In this document: positions 32,902 through 41,828 of the stretch, one piece after another
Numbering within the stretch: position 1 is the stretch's first letter
How the letters are laid out: the number at the start of each line of letters is the position of its first letter
DNA from: Deltaproteobacteria bacterium
GTDB lineage: Bacteria > Desulfobacterota > DSM-4660 > Desulfatiglandales > Desulfatiglandaceae
Direction: 5' to 3'
Assembly: GCA_021737785.1 (NCBI GenBank)
Contig: JAIPDI010000030.1
Coordinates: forward strand, 1-64,000
DNA length: 64,000 nt
Translations under genes and position numbers: made by a program
The notes under the pieces: model-generated
Databases searched by the model: none
What the model was told of the DNA's origin: nothing
Seen by the model: the letters and a program-made list of their open reading frames with translations, nothing else

Positions 32902-35643
32902 ATGATCGGCATCACATCATACGGCGGCTATATCCCCAGGTTCCGGCTCGACCGGATGAGTATCTATCAGACAATGGGTTGGTTTGCGCCGGCCATCGTC
33001 ATGGTGGCTCAGGGGGAGCGATCTTTCTGCAACTGGGACGAGGATGCCCTCACCATGGCCGTGGCAGCATCCAAAGACTGCCTTTCCGGGCAGGATAAAT
33101 CCGGAGTGGATGGTCTGTTTTTATGTTCGACGACCCTCCCCTTTTCCGACAGGCTCAATGCCGGGATTGTCCAGACCGCCCTTAACCTCACCGAAAAGGT
33201 CCATGCAGCCGATGTCACATCCTGTCTGAGGGCCGGGACCACCGGACTGGTGGAGGCCCTCTCAGCGGTCAAGAGCGGCGACAGAAAGGGTGTGCTGGTG
33301 ACGGCGACGGACAAGCGACTCACCAAGGCCGCCTATTTCTATGAGATGTGGTTCGGCGACGGGGCCGCCTCGCTCCTGGTGGGAGACACCGGCGTCATCG
33401 CAGAGCACCTCGGTTCCCATACGGTCACCCACGATTTCGTGGACCATTACCGGGGCACGGACCACCCCTACGACTATATGTGGGAAGAACGGTGGGTCCG
33501 GGACCTGGGATATTCCACCATCATCCCCGAGGCCGTCACCGGGCTGTTCGAGAAGCTTTCCATTACCATGGAAGATGTGGACAAGCTGGTCTTTCCCTGC
33601 TTTTTCAAGGCAGAGCACCGCAATATCGCCAGGAAACTGGGGGCCGCCCCTGAAAAGGTCATGGACAATCTTCACGAGGTGTGCGGCGAAACCGGTGCGG
33701 CCCATCCACTGGTGATGTTTGTGAATGCCCTGGAGGAGGCCCGGCCCGGGGACCGCATTCTGTTGGCCGGCTTCGGCCAGGGGTGCGACGCCCTCTACTT
33801 TCGGGTGACGGACGAGATCCTCAAGCTTCCGGCGCGAAAGGGGATCAAGGGATCCCTTGCCGGCAAAAAGCGGACCGATAATTATGCCAAGTACCTCAAG
33901 TTCAGGGACCTGATTCAGACGGAGATGGGGATCCGGGCGGAAGCCCCCACCCAGACCGCCATGACGGTCCTGTGGCGCAAACGGGACATGGTCACCGGCC
34001 TGGTGGGAGGAAAATGCACCCGATGCGGCACCCCGCAGTTTCCGAGGATGGACATCTGCGTCAATCCAAAATGCCACGCGGTCCATACCCAGGAACCCTA
34101 TGAGTTTTCAAGCGTGCCCGCCCGTATCAAGAGTTTCACCGGCGATCTCCTGGCGGTATCGGTGGACCCCCCGGCCATTTACGGCATGGTCCAGTTCGAG
34201 GGGGGCGGCCGGCTCATGGCGGATTTCAGCGACTGCGAGCTCTCGGATCTCCGTGTCGGGCAACAGGTGGACATGTCCTTCAGGCGGCGCTATACAGACC
34301 GGGGGCGCGGCTTCAGCGGCTATTTCTGGAAGGCGGTGCCCGTCCCGGAAGCCAAAGAAGAAGGAACTAAGACGGTGGAAGCCATCCGTTTTGACGACCA
34401 GGTGGCGGTGGTGACCGGGGCCGGGGCGGGTCTGGGAAGGGTATATGCCCTTGAACTGGCCAAACGGGGGGCCAAGGTGGTGGTGAACGACCTGGGCGGC
34501 GCCCGGGACGGTTCAGGTGAAGGATCTTCATCTGCCGCCGACAGGGTGGTGGAAGAGATTCGAGGGGCCGGGGGCGAGGCCGTTGCCAGCTACGACTCGG
34601 TAGCCACTCCCGAAGGGGGCCAGGCCATTGTGGATGCGGCCGTTAACGCCTTCGGACGGATCGATATCCTGATCAACAACGCCGGGATCCTGCGGGACAA
34701 GACCCTGGTCAAGATGACGCCGGAAAACTGGCGGGCGGTCATGGACGTCCACCTCAACGGGGCCTACCATGTGACCCGGCCCGCCTTTATCCGGATGCGG
34801 GAAAACCGGTACGGCCGGATCATCCTGACCACTTCGGCCGCCGGGCTATACGGCAACTTCGGCCAGACCAACTACTCATCGGCCAAGATGGGACTCCTGG
34901 GCCTGATGAACACGGCCAAACTGGAGGGGGACAAGCACAACATAAAGATCAACACCATTGCCCCGGTGGCGGCCACCCGGCTCACCGAGGATATCCTCCC
35001 CCCGGATTTCCTGGAGAAACTCAAACCCGAATTCGTCGCCCCCCTGGTTCTTTACCTCTGCTCGCACGGGTGTAATGAACAGGGGATGATCTTCAATGCC
35101 GGAATGGGGTACTTCAACCGGGCGGTGATCGTTACGGCCGCAGGCACCCTGGTGGGCGACGGGAAATCCGTTCCCACATTGGAAGACATCCACCGGCACT
35201 GGGATGAGATTAACGATCCTTCAGGGGCAGAAGAATTCCCCAATGCCACGGCCGCATTCGGTCCCATGCTGGATGCCTTCAGCCCCAAGAAGACAGCGGC
35301 GAGTGCTTCCCAAGAGCCCAAAGGTCTGACCGTTGCAGACATTTTTAAGGGACTTCCCGGGGCCTTTCAGGCGGACAAGGCCGCGGGTGTGGATGTGGTG
35401 TTCCAGTTCGACATCTCAGGAAGCGGCGGCGGCTCCTGGTACGTGACCGTAAAAGACGGGACCTGCGAGGTGGCCGAAGGGTCCCACGCCGGCCCCACAA
35501 CCACCATCAAGATGGGGGATGACGATTTCGTAAAGCTGATCACCGGGAAGCTGAACGCCATGAGCGCCTTTACCGGCGGGAAACTCAAAATCGAAGGCGA
35601 CCTCATGAAGTCGCAGCTCATTGAAAAGCTGTTCAAGTTTTGA
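32902..35643 (+). CDS. Four-domain protein: HMG-CoA synthase/KAS III-like + DUF35 (Zn ribbon-OB) + SDR + SCP2
   Basis: AAAGGAGGACCTTCC sets the ATG at 32902; 913 residues. Residues ~1-330 are thiolase-fold HMG-CoA-synthase/KAS III-like (MIGITSYGGYIPRFRLDRM, nucleophile Cys108 in VTSCLRAGTTG, His in CFFKAEHRNIA, FGDGAASLL). Residues ~350-480 are DUF35: zinc Cys in GGKCTRCG and DICVNPKCH, then an OB fold (YGMVQFEGGGRLMADFSD). Residues ~490-745 are an SDR almost identical to that of the previous protein; ~810-913 is SCP2. It probably condenses or cleaves an acyl-CoA in a complex with the following thiolase. No protein of exactly this composition is known to me. Confidence 0.85.
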   Translation: MIGITSYGGYIPRFRLDRMSIYQTMGWFAPAIVMVAQGERSFCNWDEDALTMAVAASKDCLSGQDKSGVDGLFLCSTTLPFSDRLNAGIVQTALNLTEKVHAADVTSCLRAGTTGLVEALSAVKSGDRKGVLVTATDKRLTKAAYFYEMWFGDGAASLLVGDTGVIAEHLGSHTVTHDFVDHYRGTDHPYDYMWEERWVRDLGYSTIIPEAVTGLFEKLSITMEDVDKLVFPCFFKAEHRNIARKLGAAPEKVMDNLHEVCGETGAAHPLVMFVNALEEARPGDRILLAGFGQGCDALYFRVTDEILKLPARKGIKGSLAGKKRTDNYAKYLKFRDLIQTEMGIRAEAPTQTAMTVLWRKRDMVTGLVGGKCTRCGTPQFPRMDICVNPKCHAVHTQEPYEFSSVPARIKSFTGDLLAVSVDPPAIYGMVQFEGGGRLMADFSDCELSDLRVGQQVDMSFRRRYTDRGRGFSGYFWKAVPVPEAKEEGTKTVEAIRFDDQVAVVTGAGAGLGRVYALELAKRGAKVVVNDLGGARDGSGEGSSSAADRVVEEIRGAGGEAVASYDSVATPEGGQAIVDAAVNAFGRIDILINNAGILRDKTLVKMTPENWRAVMDVHLNGAYHVTRPAFIRMRENRYGRIILTTSAAGLYGNFGQTNYSSAKMGLLGLMNTAKLEGDKHNIKINTIAPVAATRLTEDILPPDFLEKLKPEFVAPLVLYLCSHGCNEQGMIFNAGMGYFNRAVIVTAAGTLVGDGKSVPTLEDIHRHWDEINDPSGAEEFPNATAAFGPMLDAFSPKKTAASASQEPKGLTVADIFKGLPGAFQADKAAGVDVVFQFDISGSGGGSWYVTVKDGTCEVAEGSHAGPTTTIKMGDDDFVKLITGKLNAMSAFTGGKLKIEGDLMKSQLIEKLFKF
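34384..35055 (+). repeat. SDR-module direct repeat, copy 2
   Basis: Partner of 31513-32184, offset 2871 bases. The near identity extends to silent positions, which implies recent duplication or gene conversion. Confidence 0.9.
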
Positions 35644-35645
35644 TG

Positions 35646-35845
35646 CCGGAGGCTGGTTACTGGATACTGGATGCTGGATGCCGGTCACTTTCAGGTTTTT
35701 GATCTTTTCTGCTTTTCAACTTTAGGCATTTTAGGCACGTTAGATCACTTTAGGCACTTTACATGATGGAATTGCTGAGAGAGGATAGAGAAGTCACTCC
35801 AATTTCTTACCTTGCGCCTTGCGCCTCGTGCCTTATACCTTTATT
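35646..35845. repeat. Cluster of word-like repeats upstream of the thiolase gene
   Basis: GGTTACTGGATACTGGATGC (35653-35672), TTTAGGCATTTTAGGCACGT (35722-35741) with CACTTTAGGCACTTTAC, and CCTTGCGCCTTGCGCCTCGT (35812-35831) represent three repeat families in one spacer. No gene is visible in the 237 bases. Confidence 0.65.
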
Positions 35846-35880
35846 CACTTATTAGTTACTTACTTTAAGGAGGACTCGCT

Positions 35881-37089
35881 ATGGCCACAGGAATCAGAGA
35901 CAAGGTGGCGATTATCGGCATGGGCTGCACCCGTTTCGGCGAAAGATGGGATATGGGCGCTGAGGAACTGATGGTGGAGGCCTTCACAGAATGCCTGGAA
36001 GATGCCGGAATAGAGACATCGGAGATCGAGGCCGCCTGGCTCGGCACCTGCCTTGAAGAGGTGAACGTGGGCAAGAGCGCCCTCCCCCTCTCCACAACCC
36101 TCAGACTCCCCTTTATACCGGTCACCCGGACCGAAAATTACTGTGCCAGCGGCACCGAGGCCTTTCGGGGGGCGGTGTATGCGGTGGCATCCGGGGCCTA
36201 TGACATCTGTCTGGCACTGGGCGTGGAAAAGCTCAAGGACACGGGCTACGGGGGCCTCCCCAATCCCGGCTCCAATTTCGGATCCCTCAACTGGCTCTGG
36301 TATCCCAACATGACCGCACCGGGGGTCTTTGCCCTGCTGGCCACGGCCTATGCGGCCAAACATCATGTCTCTGATCAGGATCTCAAGCGGGCCATGGCCC
36401 AGATTTCCGTAAAGAGCCACGAAAACGGGGTACTCAACCCCAAGGCCCATTTGCGCAAGGCCGTCACCATCGACCAGGTCATGGCCGCCCCGATCATTGC
36501 CCATCCCCTCGGCCTGTTCGACTGCTGCGGCGTGAGCGACGGGTCGGCCTGCGCCATCGTCACTACGGTGGAAAAGGCCAGGGATATGGGGATCAAGAAC
36601 CCGGTCACGGTCAAGGCCCTGCAGCTGGCCCTCAGCAACGGCGAAGAGATGGGATTTGACGAGTGGGACGGCGATCATTTCATGACCACGGACCAATGCA
36701 GCACCAGGGCCTACAAGGAGGCCGGCATCACCAATCCCCGTGAAGAGATCAGCATGATGGAGCTGCACGACTGCTTCTCCATTACCGAACTGGTCACCTA
36801 TGAGGACCTCCACATCTCTGAGAGGGGCAAGGCATGGGAGGATGTACTGGAGGGTTTTTATAACCGCGACGGCCGGATTCCGGCACAGGTGGACGGGGGG
36901 CTGAAGTGCTTCGGCCATCCGATCGGGGCCTCAGGGCTCAGGATGCTGTATGAGATGTACCTCCAGCTCCTGGGGAGGGCCGGGGATCGACAGATCGCAA
37001 ATCCCCGTTATGGCCTGACCCATAATCTGGGTGGATTTCCACCCCAGAATGTGTGCAGCATCGCCATTATCGGGCTGGGAGAGGGGTAG
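35881..37089 (+). CDS. SCPx-type thiolase / acyl-CoA acyltransferase
   Basis: TTAAGGAGGACTCGCT precedes the ATG; 402 residues. The nucleophile Cys88 lies in TENYCASGTEAFRGA; the SCPx-type second block MMELHDCFSITEL holds His296 and Cys298; the C-terminal block LKCFGHPIGASGLRM carries the catalytic His of the GHP motif. It belongs to the SCPx/BbsB/PhlC thiolase branch, whose members often need a DUF35 partner, here supplied as a domain of the preceding protein. Likely reaction: thiolytic cleavage (or formation) of a branched or substituted 3-ketoacyl-CoA. Confidence 0.9.
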   Translation: MATGIRDKVAIIGMGCTRFGERWDMGAEELMVEAFTECLEDAGIETSEIEAAWLGTCLEEVNVGKSALPLSTTLRLPFIPVTRTENYCASGTEAFRGAVYAVASGAYDICLALGVEKLKDTGYGGLPNPGSNFGSLNWLWYPNMTAPGVFALLATAYAAKHHVSDQDLKRAMAQISVKSHENGVLNPKAHLRKAVTIDQVMAAPIIAHPLGLFDCCGVSDGSACAIVTTVEKARDMGIKNPVTVKALQLALSNGEEMGFDEWDGDHFMTTDQCSTRAYKEAGITNPREEISMMELHDCFSITELVTYEDLHISERGKAWEDVLEGFYNRDGRIPAQVDGGLKCFGHPIGASGLRMLYEMYLQLLGRAGDRQIANPRYGLTHNLGGFPPQNVCSIAIIGLGEG

Positions 37090-37165
37090 TGAAAATTGAA
37101 TATTGAATACTGAATAATTTTTAACAATGTGCTGTGACTATCAACAAGCCTGTTAAGGGGGAGCC

Positions 37166-39172
37166 ATGGAGATCAAAAAACTCTTCGAGCCGATTACCAT
37201 CAACAAACTCACCATAAAGAACCGGATCGTCATGCCTTCCATGGGGCTCGCCTACAGCACCGATTATTCCTTTAATGACCGCTATCGGGCCTTTTATCGG
37301 GAACGGGCCCTGGGGGACGTGGGACTTCTGACCATCGGACCGGTGGCCATCGACCGGGTGGGGAGCGCACCGTTCATGCCCGGGCTCTTTGACGACAGCC
37401 ACATCGCGCCCTTGCGAAAGTTTATCGATCAACTGCACCAGGAAACAGACGTCCGGATCGCGACCCAGCTCATTCACATGGGCCGCTATACCTTCTCCGC
37501 CCTGACAGGAGTGCAGCCCATAGCGCCTTCCCCTATCCCCAGCACGCTGACCCGTGAGACCCCGAGGGAGATGACCCTGGAAGACATCGAAACCGTGCGG
37601 ACGGCCTATGTCCGGGCCGCGGGCCGGGCAGTGGAAGCGGGATTTGACTTCATAGAAATCCTGGCATGCACCGGGTATCTCATCAGTGAATTTCTCTCCC
37701 CCGTTACCAATAAACGCACTGACCAATACGGGGGCGGTATCGAGAACCGGATGCGGTTCGGCCTGGAGATCATTGAGGCGGTGAGGGAGACTGTCGGTCA
37801 GGACCTGGCCATCGGGATCCGGATCGCCGGCAACGACTTTATGAAGGGCGGTCATACCAACCGGGAGTCGGCCCGATTTGCCGCAGAGGCTGAGAAGGCA
37901 GGGGTTGATGCCGTCAACGTGACCGGCGGCTGGCACGAGACCCGGATACCGCAGCTCACCTCCAATGTCCCCCCCGGGGCCTTTATCTATCTCTCCCGCG
38001 GCATCAAAAACAGTGTCTCCGTTCCGGTCTTTGCCTCCAATCGGCTGGGCGATCCCTATGTTGCAGAACGGGCGCTCCGGTCCGGGGCCTGCGACATGAT
38101 CTGCTGGGGAAGGCCCCTGATCGCCGACCCGGAGCTTCCCCGTAAGGTCAGGGAGGGCCGGTTTAATGAGATCATCCCCTGCATTGCCTGCAATCAGGGG
38201 TGTTTTGATTCCATATTCGCCGGCGTGCCCGTGACCTGCATCCTCAACCCGAGGGCCGGAAACGAGACAATATTTGAAATAGAAAAGACGGCTTCGCCCA
38301 AAACCATCATGGTGGCCGGCGGGGGCCCGGCAGGCATGGAGTTCGCACTCACTGCCGCCCAAAGGGGTCACCATGTGATGCTCTATGAAAAGGAGAACCA
38401 ACTGGGCGGACAGGTGAATCTGGCCATGAAACCTCCTGGTAAGCAGGAATTCCATCGGCTCATCGACAGTATGGCCGCAAGGATGGCCCATGCGGGCGTC
38501 ACGGTCCATCTCAATACGCCCCTGACACCGGCAATGGTAAAAGAGAAAAGGCCGGATCTCCTGGTGGTGGCCTCGGGCGCCAGACCCGTTCGCATCCAGG
38601 TGCCGGGCATCGATAACCCCCATGTGGTGGACGCCTGGGATGTCCTGGCTGAAAAGACCTGGAACATCGGACAAGATGTGGTGGTGGTGGGAGGCAATGC
38701 CACCGGCTGCGAAACCGCCCTTTTCGTGGCGGAAATGGGTGTCCCCGACCCCGAGACCTTTACCTTTCTGATGCATCACTCGGCCGAGGATCGGGACACT
38801 GCCGCTGAACTCCTGCACACGCCCGGAAGAAAGGTGACCGTCATCGATATGGTCCCCCGCCTCGCCGACAATGCGGGCCGCACCGCCCGGTGGTCCCTCA
38901 TCAAGAGCCTGAAGCTCATGGGCGTCACCCTCCATCCCAAAACCACCCTTCTCAAAATCAGGGAGGATTCGGTCGTGGTGAAGAGAGAAGACCAAGAGAC
39001 TGTCCTCCCGGCCGACACCGTTATCCTGGCGGTCGGGGCCGGGGCCGTCGACGATCTGGTCCGGGAGGTTGAAGGATCGGGAATCCAGGTGATCGCCATC
39101 GGTGATGCCAAGGCCCCCAGAAAGATCACCGAGGCGGTGAGGGAAGGGTTTGAAGCGGCCTTGACCATCTGA
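37166..39172 (+). CDS. NADH:flavin oxidoreductase, 2,4-dienoyl-CoA reductase/OYE family
   Basis: AAGGGGGAGCC precedes the ATG; 668 residues. An N-terminal FMN TIM barrel (~1-340) has LFEPITINKLTIKNRIVMPS, TQLIHMGRY and the GYLISEFLSPVTNKRTDQYGG block (20-residue core), followed by the 4Fe-4S cysteines in CIACNQGCFD and VTCILNPRAG. A C-terminal NAD/FAD module (~375-660) has VAGGGPAGMEFAL and VVVGGNATGCETAL. This is the FadH/trimethylamine-dehydrogenase architecture. It likely reduces an unsaturated acyl-CoA, closing the operon's set of acyl-CoA enzymes. Confidence 0.9.
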   Translation: MEIKKLFEPITINKLTIKNRIVMPSMGLAYSTDYSFNDRYRAFYRERALGDVGLLTIGPVAIDRVGSAPFMPGLFDDSHIAPLRKFIDQLHQETDVRIATQLIHMGRYTFSALTGVQPIAPSPIPSTLTRETPREMTLEDIETVRTAYVRAAGRAVEAGFDFIEILACTGYLISEFLSPVTNKRTDQYGGGIENRMRFGLEIIEAVRETVGQDLAIGIRIAGNDFMKGGHTNRESARFAAEAEKAGVDAVNVTGGWHETRIPQLTSNVPPGAFIYLSRGIKNSVSVPVFASNRLGDPYVAERALRSGACDMICWGRPLIADPELPRKVREGRFNEIIPCIACNQGCFDSIFAGVPVTCILNPRAGNETIFEIEKTASPKTIMVAGGGPAGMEFALTAAQRGHHVMLYEKENQLGGQVNLAMKPPGKQEFHRLIDSMAARMAHAGVTVHLNTPLTPAMVKEKRPDLLVVASGARPVRIQVPGIDNPHVVDAWDVLAEKTWNIGQDVVVVGGNATGCETALFVAEMGVPDPETFTFLMHHSAEDRDTAAELLHTPGRKVTVIDMVPRLADNAGRTARWSLIKSLKLMGVTLHPKTTLLKIREDSVVVKREDQETVLPADTVILAVGAGAVDDLVREVEGSGIQVIAIGDAKAPRKITEAVREGFEAALTI

Positions 39173-39435
39173 AGCAATTGCAATCCGCTGTTTTGGGGGC
39201 TCGGCCAAAGGCCTCCGGCCTGTGAATATCTGTGTTGAAAAATTGTGGTGACGGGCATAAAAAAAGAATTTATTTTGCTTGATTTTTATCAAACGCCGGA
39301 TGTATCATGTATGCAATTGTAATAAGTCCGTTCTTAGTTTTTTGGCGGGCAGGTTGTGTTCTAAAGGGAAGATCCATTTAACAAAGTGGCAACCCGAGTT
39401 TAGAACCACAAAACTTGTGAAAGGAGGGTGCCACG

Positions 39436-39636
39436 ATGGCTACCGGAACTGTTAAATGGTTCAATAACAAAAAAGGTTTTGGCTTCATCGAACAGGAAGA
39501 TGGTCCGGATGTATTTGTTCACTTCTCAGGGATCAAATCGTCTGGGTTCAAATCGCTTGAAGAGGGCGACCGGGTTAACTTTGACATAGAGCAGGGTCAG
39601 AAAGGACCTGCCGCTGTCAATGTAACCGTGGTCTAA
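39436..39636 (+). CDS. Cold-shock protein, CspA family
   Basis: GAAAGGAGGGTGCCACG precedes the ATG; 66 residues. It has both RNA-binding motifs: KGFGFIE (RNP1) and DVFVHFS (RNP2), preceded by the signature [10 protein letters not shown]. It is an OB-fold nucleic-acid chaperone. The ~135 bases upstream contain TTGATT and TATCAT promoter-like hexamers (39280-39310) and would give a leader longer than 100 bases, as usual for csp genes. A strong terminator follows. Confidence 0.95.
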   Translation: MATGTVKWFNNKKGFGFIEQEDGPDVFVHFSGIKSSGFKSLEEGDRVNFDIEQGQKGPAAVNVTVV

Positions 39637-39656
39637 TCCGAGATCTACCGACAGAG

Positions 39657-39698
39657 AAAAGGCATTTCATCCCATCGGGGTGAAATGCCTTTTTTTTT
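39657..39698. terminator. Bidirectional intrinsic terminator after the cold-shock gene
   Basis: AAAAGGCATTTCA (39657-39669) and TGAAATGCC plus nine Ts (39681-39698) form a long stem around TCCCATCGGGG. The A-run on the left lets it also serve the convergent ferredoxin-like gene ending at 39765. Confidence 0.9.
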
Positions 39699-39764
39699 GA
39701 CCGGGGCTCTCCTTCAGCCGTGACTGATTCAACGGCATCGCCTCATGACAGCAGAGGTGGGACC

Positions 39765-40931
39765 TCAGGCAGAAGGGCGGAGCCTGGGCGGAAGCACCAT
39801 CACTTTTCGCAACCCCTCTTGCAGCGATATGGCCTCCTCAGGGCAAAAACGGGCGCAGATACCGCACCCGAAGCATGCCTTTTCATCGCGCTCGGCCGTT
39901 CCCTCGTCATTGATCCGGATCGCGTCGGTGGGGCATCGATCCGCACAGATCCCGCATCCTGAGCAGAGATCCGGATCGATGACCGAAAGGTAATAGGTGG
40001 AATTGATCAATGGAAATGCGCCGTCCCGCCAGAGGTTCAAGGTATCGCAGCAGTCCTTACAGCAGTTACAGATGCTGGTCTCGGGCCGTGAGACATTGGA
40101 ACCGGGATGAAAGGCCTTGTGAACCAGGCCTGCCTCCTCTGCTTCCCTCATGATCCGGCGAGCCTCTTCTTTGGTGACACTGCGGCTGAACCCCTGGGCA
40201 ACTGTATGACGGGCGGACTTCCCGAAGGTAAAACAGTTGAGCGTCGGCGCATCGGTGGCGCAGGGATTGCCGAGTACCTTCTGGCGCTGCCGGCAAAAAC
40301 AATACCCCACTGCAATCTCATCGAATTTGTCGATGATCTCATCCACTGACTGGCTCGGAAGAACAAACTCCTCGGGGACCTCAACCCGTTTATCAAGAGG
40401 AATAATCCGAATCGTTTTTCCATTATCCGACACCCGGGAAGGTACGGTACGGTCCACCGGCGGGGCGGACTGAAGCATCGGCACCACATGATCATAGTTG
40501 GCCTGGACCTGATCTCTGACCTCGTCCAAGAGGGTCTGAAACAGGTGGGCCAGCTCCCCCTCTTTCTCATCGCCCGTCAGTTCGGTCATGAATTTGTATT
40601 CCATCAAACCGACGGTCATGAGCGGAAGCAGCCGATAGACCATCATTCCGGCCGAATTGGGCTGGTTAAAGACAAGCCCCTTTCGCGCAAGGCGTGTGGC
40701 GAGAGAATCGACCTTTTCCCGGGAAAACCCGCTTGACAGGGCTAATTCCTCCAGTGTCTGGGAGGCCTTTTGGCTGAAGGCACAGATCAGATCCAGCTCA
40801 TCTTCCTCGTCTTCAATCACATGTTTCATAATGGACAGGGTGGTATCGTTCACCGGAAACGGGAACATCCCCTGTCTGCACACCACCGCGGCCGCAGCCC
40901 TGTATTTTTCCTCCAACGCGTTTTCAGACAT
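39765..40931 (-). CDS. 4Fe-4S ferredoxin-domain protein with helix-turn-helix-like N-terminus
   Basis: 388 residues; AGGGAGGAAAAAG precedes the ATG. Residues ~40-110 look like a winged helix (ELALSSGFSREKVDSLATRL, ARKGLVFNQP). A middle cysteine-rich part has GYCFCRQRQKVLGNPCA and ICNCCKDCC. The C-terminus is a bacterial 2[4Fe-4S] ferredoxin (CSGCGICADRCPTDAI, CFGCGICARFCPEEAI). Similar proteins are found in anaerobic Desulfobacterota and are annotated only as 4Fe-4S proteins. A redox-responsive adaptor or electron carrier is possible. No partner gene is adjacent. Confidence 0.8.
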   Translation of the reverse strand: MSENALEEKYRAAAAVVCRQGMFPFPVNDTTLSIMKHVIEDEEDELDLICAFSQKASQTLEELALSSGFSREKVDSLATRLARKGLVFNQPNSAGMMVYRLLPLMTVGLMEYKFMTELTGDEKEGELAHLFQTLLDEVRDQVQANYDHVVPMLQSAPPVDRTVPSRVSDNGKTIRIIPLDKRVEVPEEFVLPSQSVDEIIDKFDEIAVGYCFCRQRQKVLGNPCATDAPTLNCFTFGKSARHTVAQGFSRSVTKEEARRIMREAEEAGLVHKAFHPGSNVSRPETSICNCCKDCCDTLNLWRDGAFPLINSTYYLSVIDPDLCSGCGICADRCPTDAIRINDEGTAERDEKACFGCGICARFCPEEAISLQEGLRKVMVLPPRLRPSA

Positions 40932-40989
40932 CTTTTTCCTCCCTCCTTATCAATGTGACAATCCCGACTGTGCTGCCAGTGCGGTCTTT

Positions 40990-41475
40990 TTAAAGGAGTT
41001 CTTTTCGCACTGCATGATAAACAAGCGTACTAATTCTGAAGGCGTGTTCTTCCACAAGCCGTTCAAACAACTCCATGGCCCTTTCCGCCGACAGGATGGA
41101 TCTCCTCTTGGCGTGAATAAGGGTCCCGAGCGTCCCGATCACCCGAAATCCTTCGAGCACCGCCACTCTCCTCAACAGCCGATCATCTGACAGAATCACG
41201 TCGGCATGCTCCTGATAAGCCAGCGTCAGGACGCAGTTGTCCGCCAAACTGAGCCCCGTTGCGTAGATGTGCGGCATGGCCACATCCACAACGTTGCAGA
41301 CGGGAAGAAATGTCCTCAGCAATCGTTCTTCGTCAGGGGGAACAGGAGGACCCAGGATTTCATTTTCAACGACCGAAGGGATCAGAATCCGCGCTTCGAA
41401 CACATCGGTTATCAAACCAAGCTGACGGATCTTGGCAAGAAAAATGATAGGCGCTGCATCCGCAACCAGGTCCAT
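40990..41475 (-). CDS. PIN-like toxin, DUF3368 family
   Basis: 161 residues. A PIN-like fold with acidic residues: Asp in LVADAAPIIFLAKI, Glu in SVVENEIL, Asp in LSLADNCVLTLAYQEHADVILSDD-type strands (read SLADN and ILSDDRLLRR). DUF3368 proteins pair with UPF0175 antitoxins, and the UPF0175 gene lies directly upstream, one base apart. Predicted activity is RNA cleavage. The C-terminus (YHAVRKELL) is intact, so the pair looks functional. Confidence 0.82.
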   Translation of the reverse strand: MDLVADAAPIIFLAKIRQLGLITDVFEARILIPSVVENEILGPPVPPDEERLLRTFLPVCNVVDVAMPHIYATGLSLADNCVLTLAYQEHADVILSDDRLLRRVAVLEGFRVIGTLGTLIHAKRRSILSAERAMELFERLVEEHAFRISTLVYHAVRKELL

Positions 41476-41476
41476 A

Positions 41477-41776
41477 TCACCACGCTTCCACGTCTCTCTC
41501 GAGTTCTCTTGTGTCGTAATTGAGGTCTATGCCTTCCTCTGGCAGCCGTAGCAACATATCCCTCAGGCTCAGACCGGCGGTCTCGGCAGCCCGTGAAAGG
41601 GTAATGGTTCCCTGACGATATGCACGAAGCGCCCTTTCGGTCTGGATATCTGTGTACCCCTTGCGGATAAGCTGTTTGAGAAGCGACCCACGGTCAAGAC
41701 CCAGTTCCCCTGCGAGCGCATCGATTTTCTCAGCTTCGTCTTTTTCCAGCCTTGCAGAAAGCGTTATTGTGCCCAT
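41477..41776 (-). CDS. Antitoxin, UPF0175 family
   Basis: The ATG at 41776 follows GAGGAGGTGTATACAAGC; an upstream in-frame start at 41803 lacks a site. 99 residues. The N-terminal SARLEKDEAEKIDALAGELG segment resembles a ribbon-helix-helix; the C-terminal ALRAYRQGTITLSRAAETAG, then LSLRDMLLRLPEEGIDLNYD, is the UPF0175 signature. It should neutralise the DUF3368 toxin encoded next and repress the operon. Confidence 0.85.
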   Translation of the reverse strand: MGTITLSARLEKDEAEKIDALAGELGLDRGSLLKQLIRKGYTDIQTERALRAYRQGTITLSRAAETAGLSLRDMLLRLPEEGIDLNYDTRELERDVEAW

Positions 41777-41828
41777 GCTTGTATACACCTCCTCATTTTG
41801 CATACAGTAAATCAGGCGACATCATAAG

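Noticed and set aside
37121-39292. Very long open frame on the minus strand, antisense to the flavin oxidoreductase
   Set aside because: It lacks domain motifs, is rich in His, Gly, Asp and Pro as expected for a shadow of GC-rich coding sequence, and the plus-strand gene is unambiguous.
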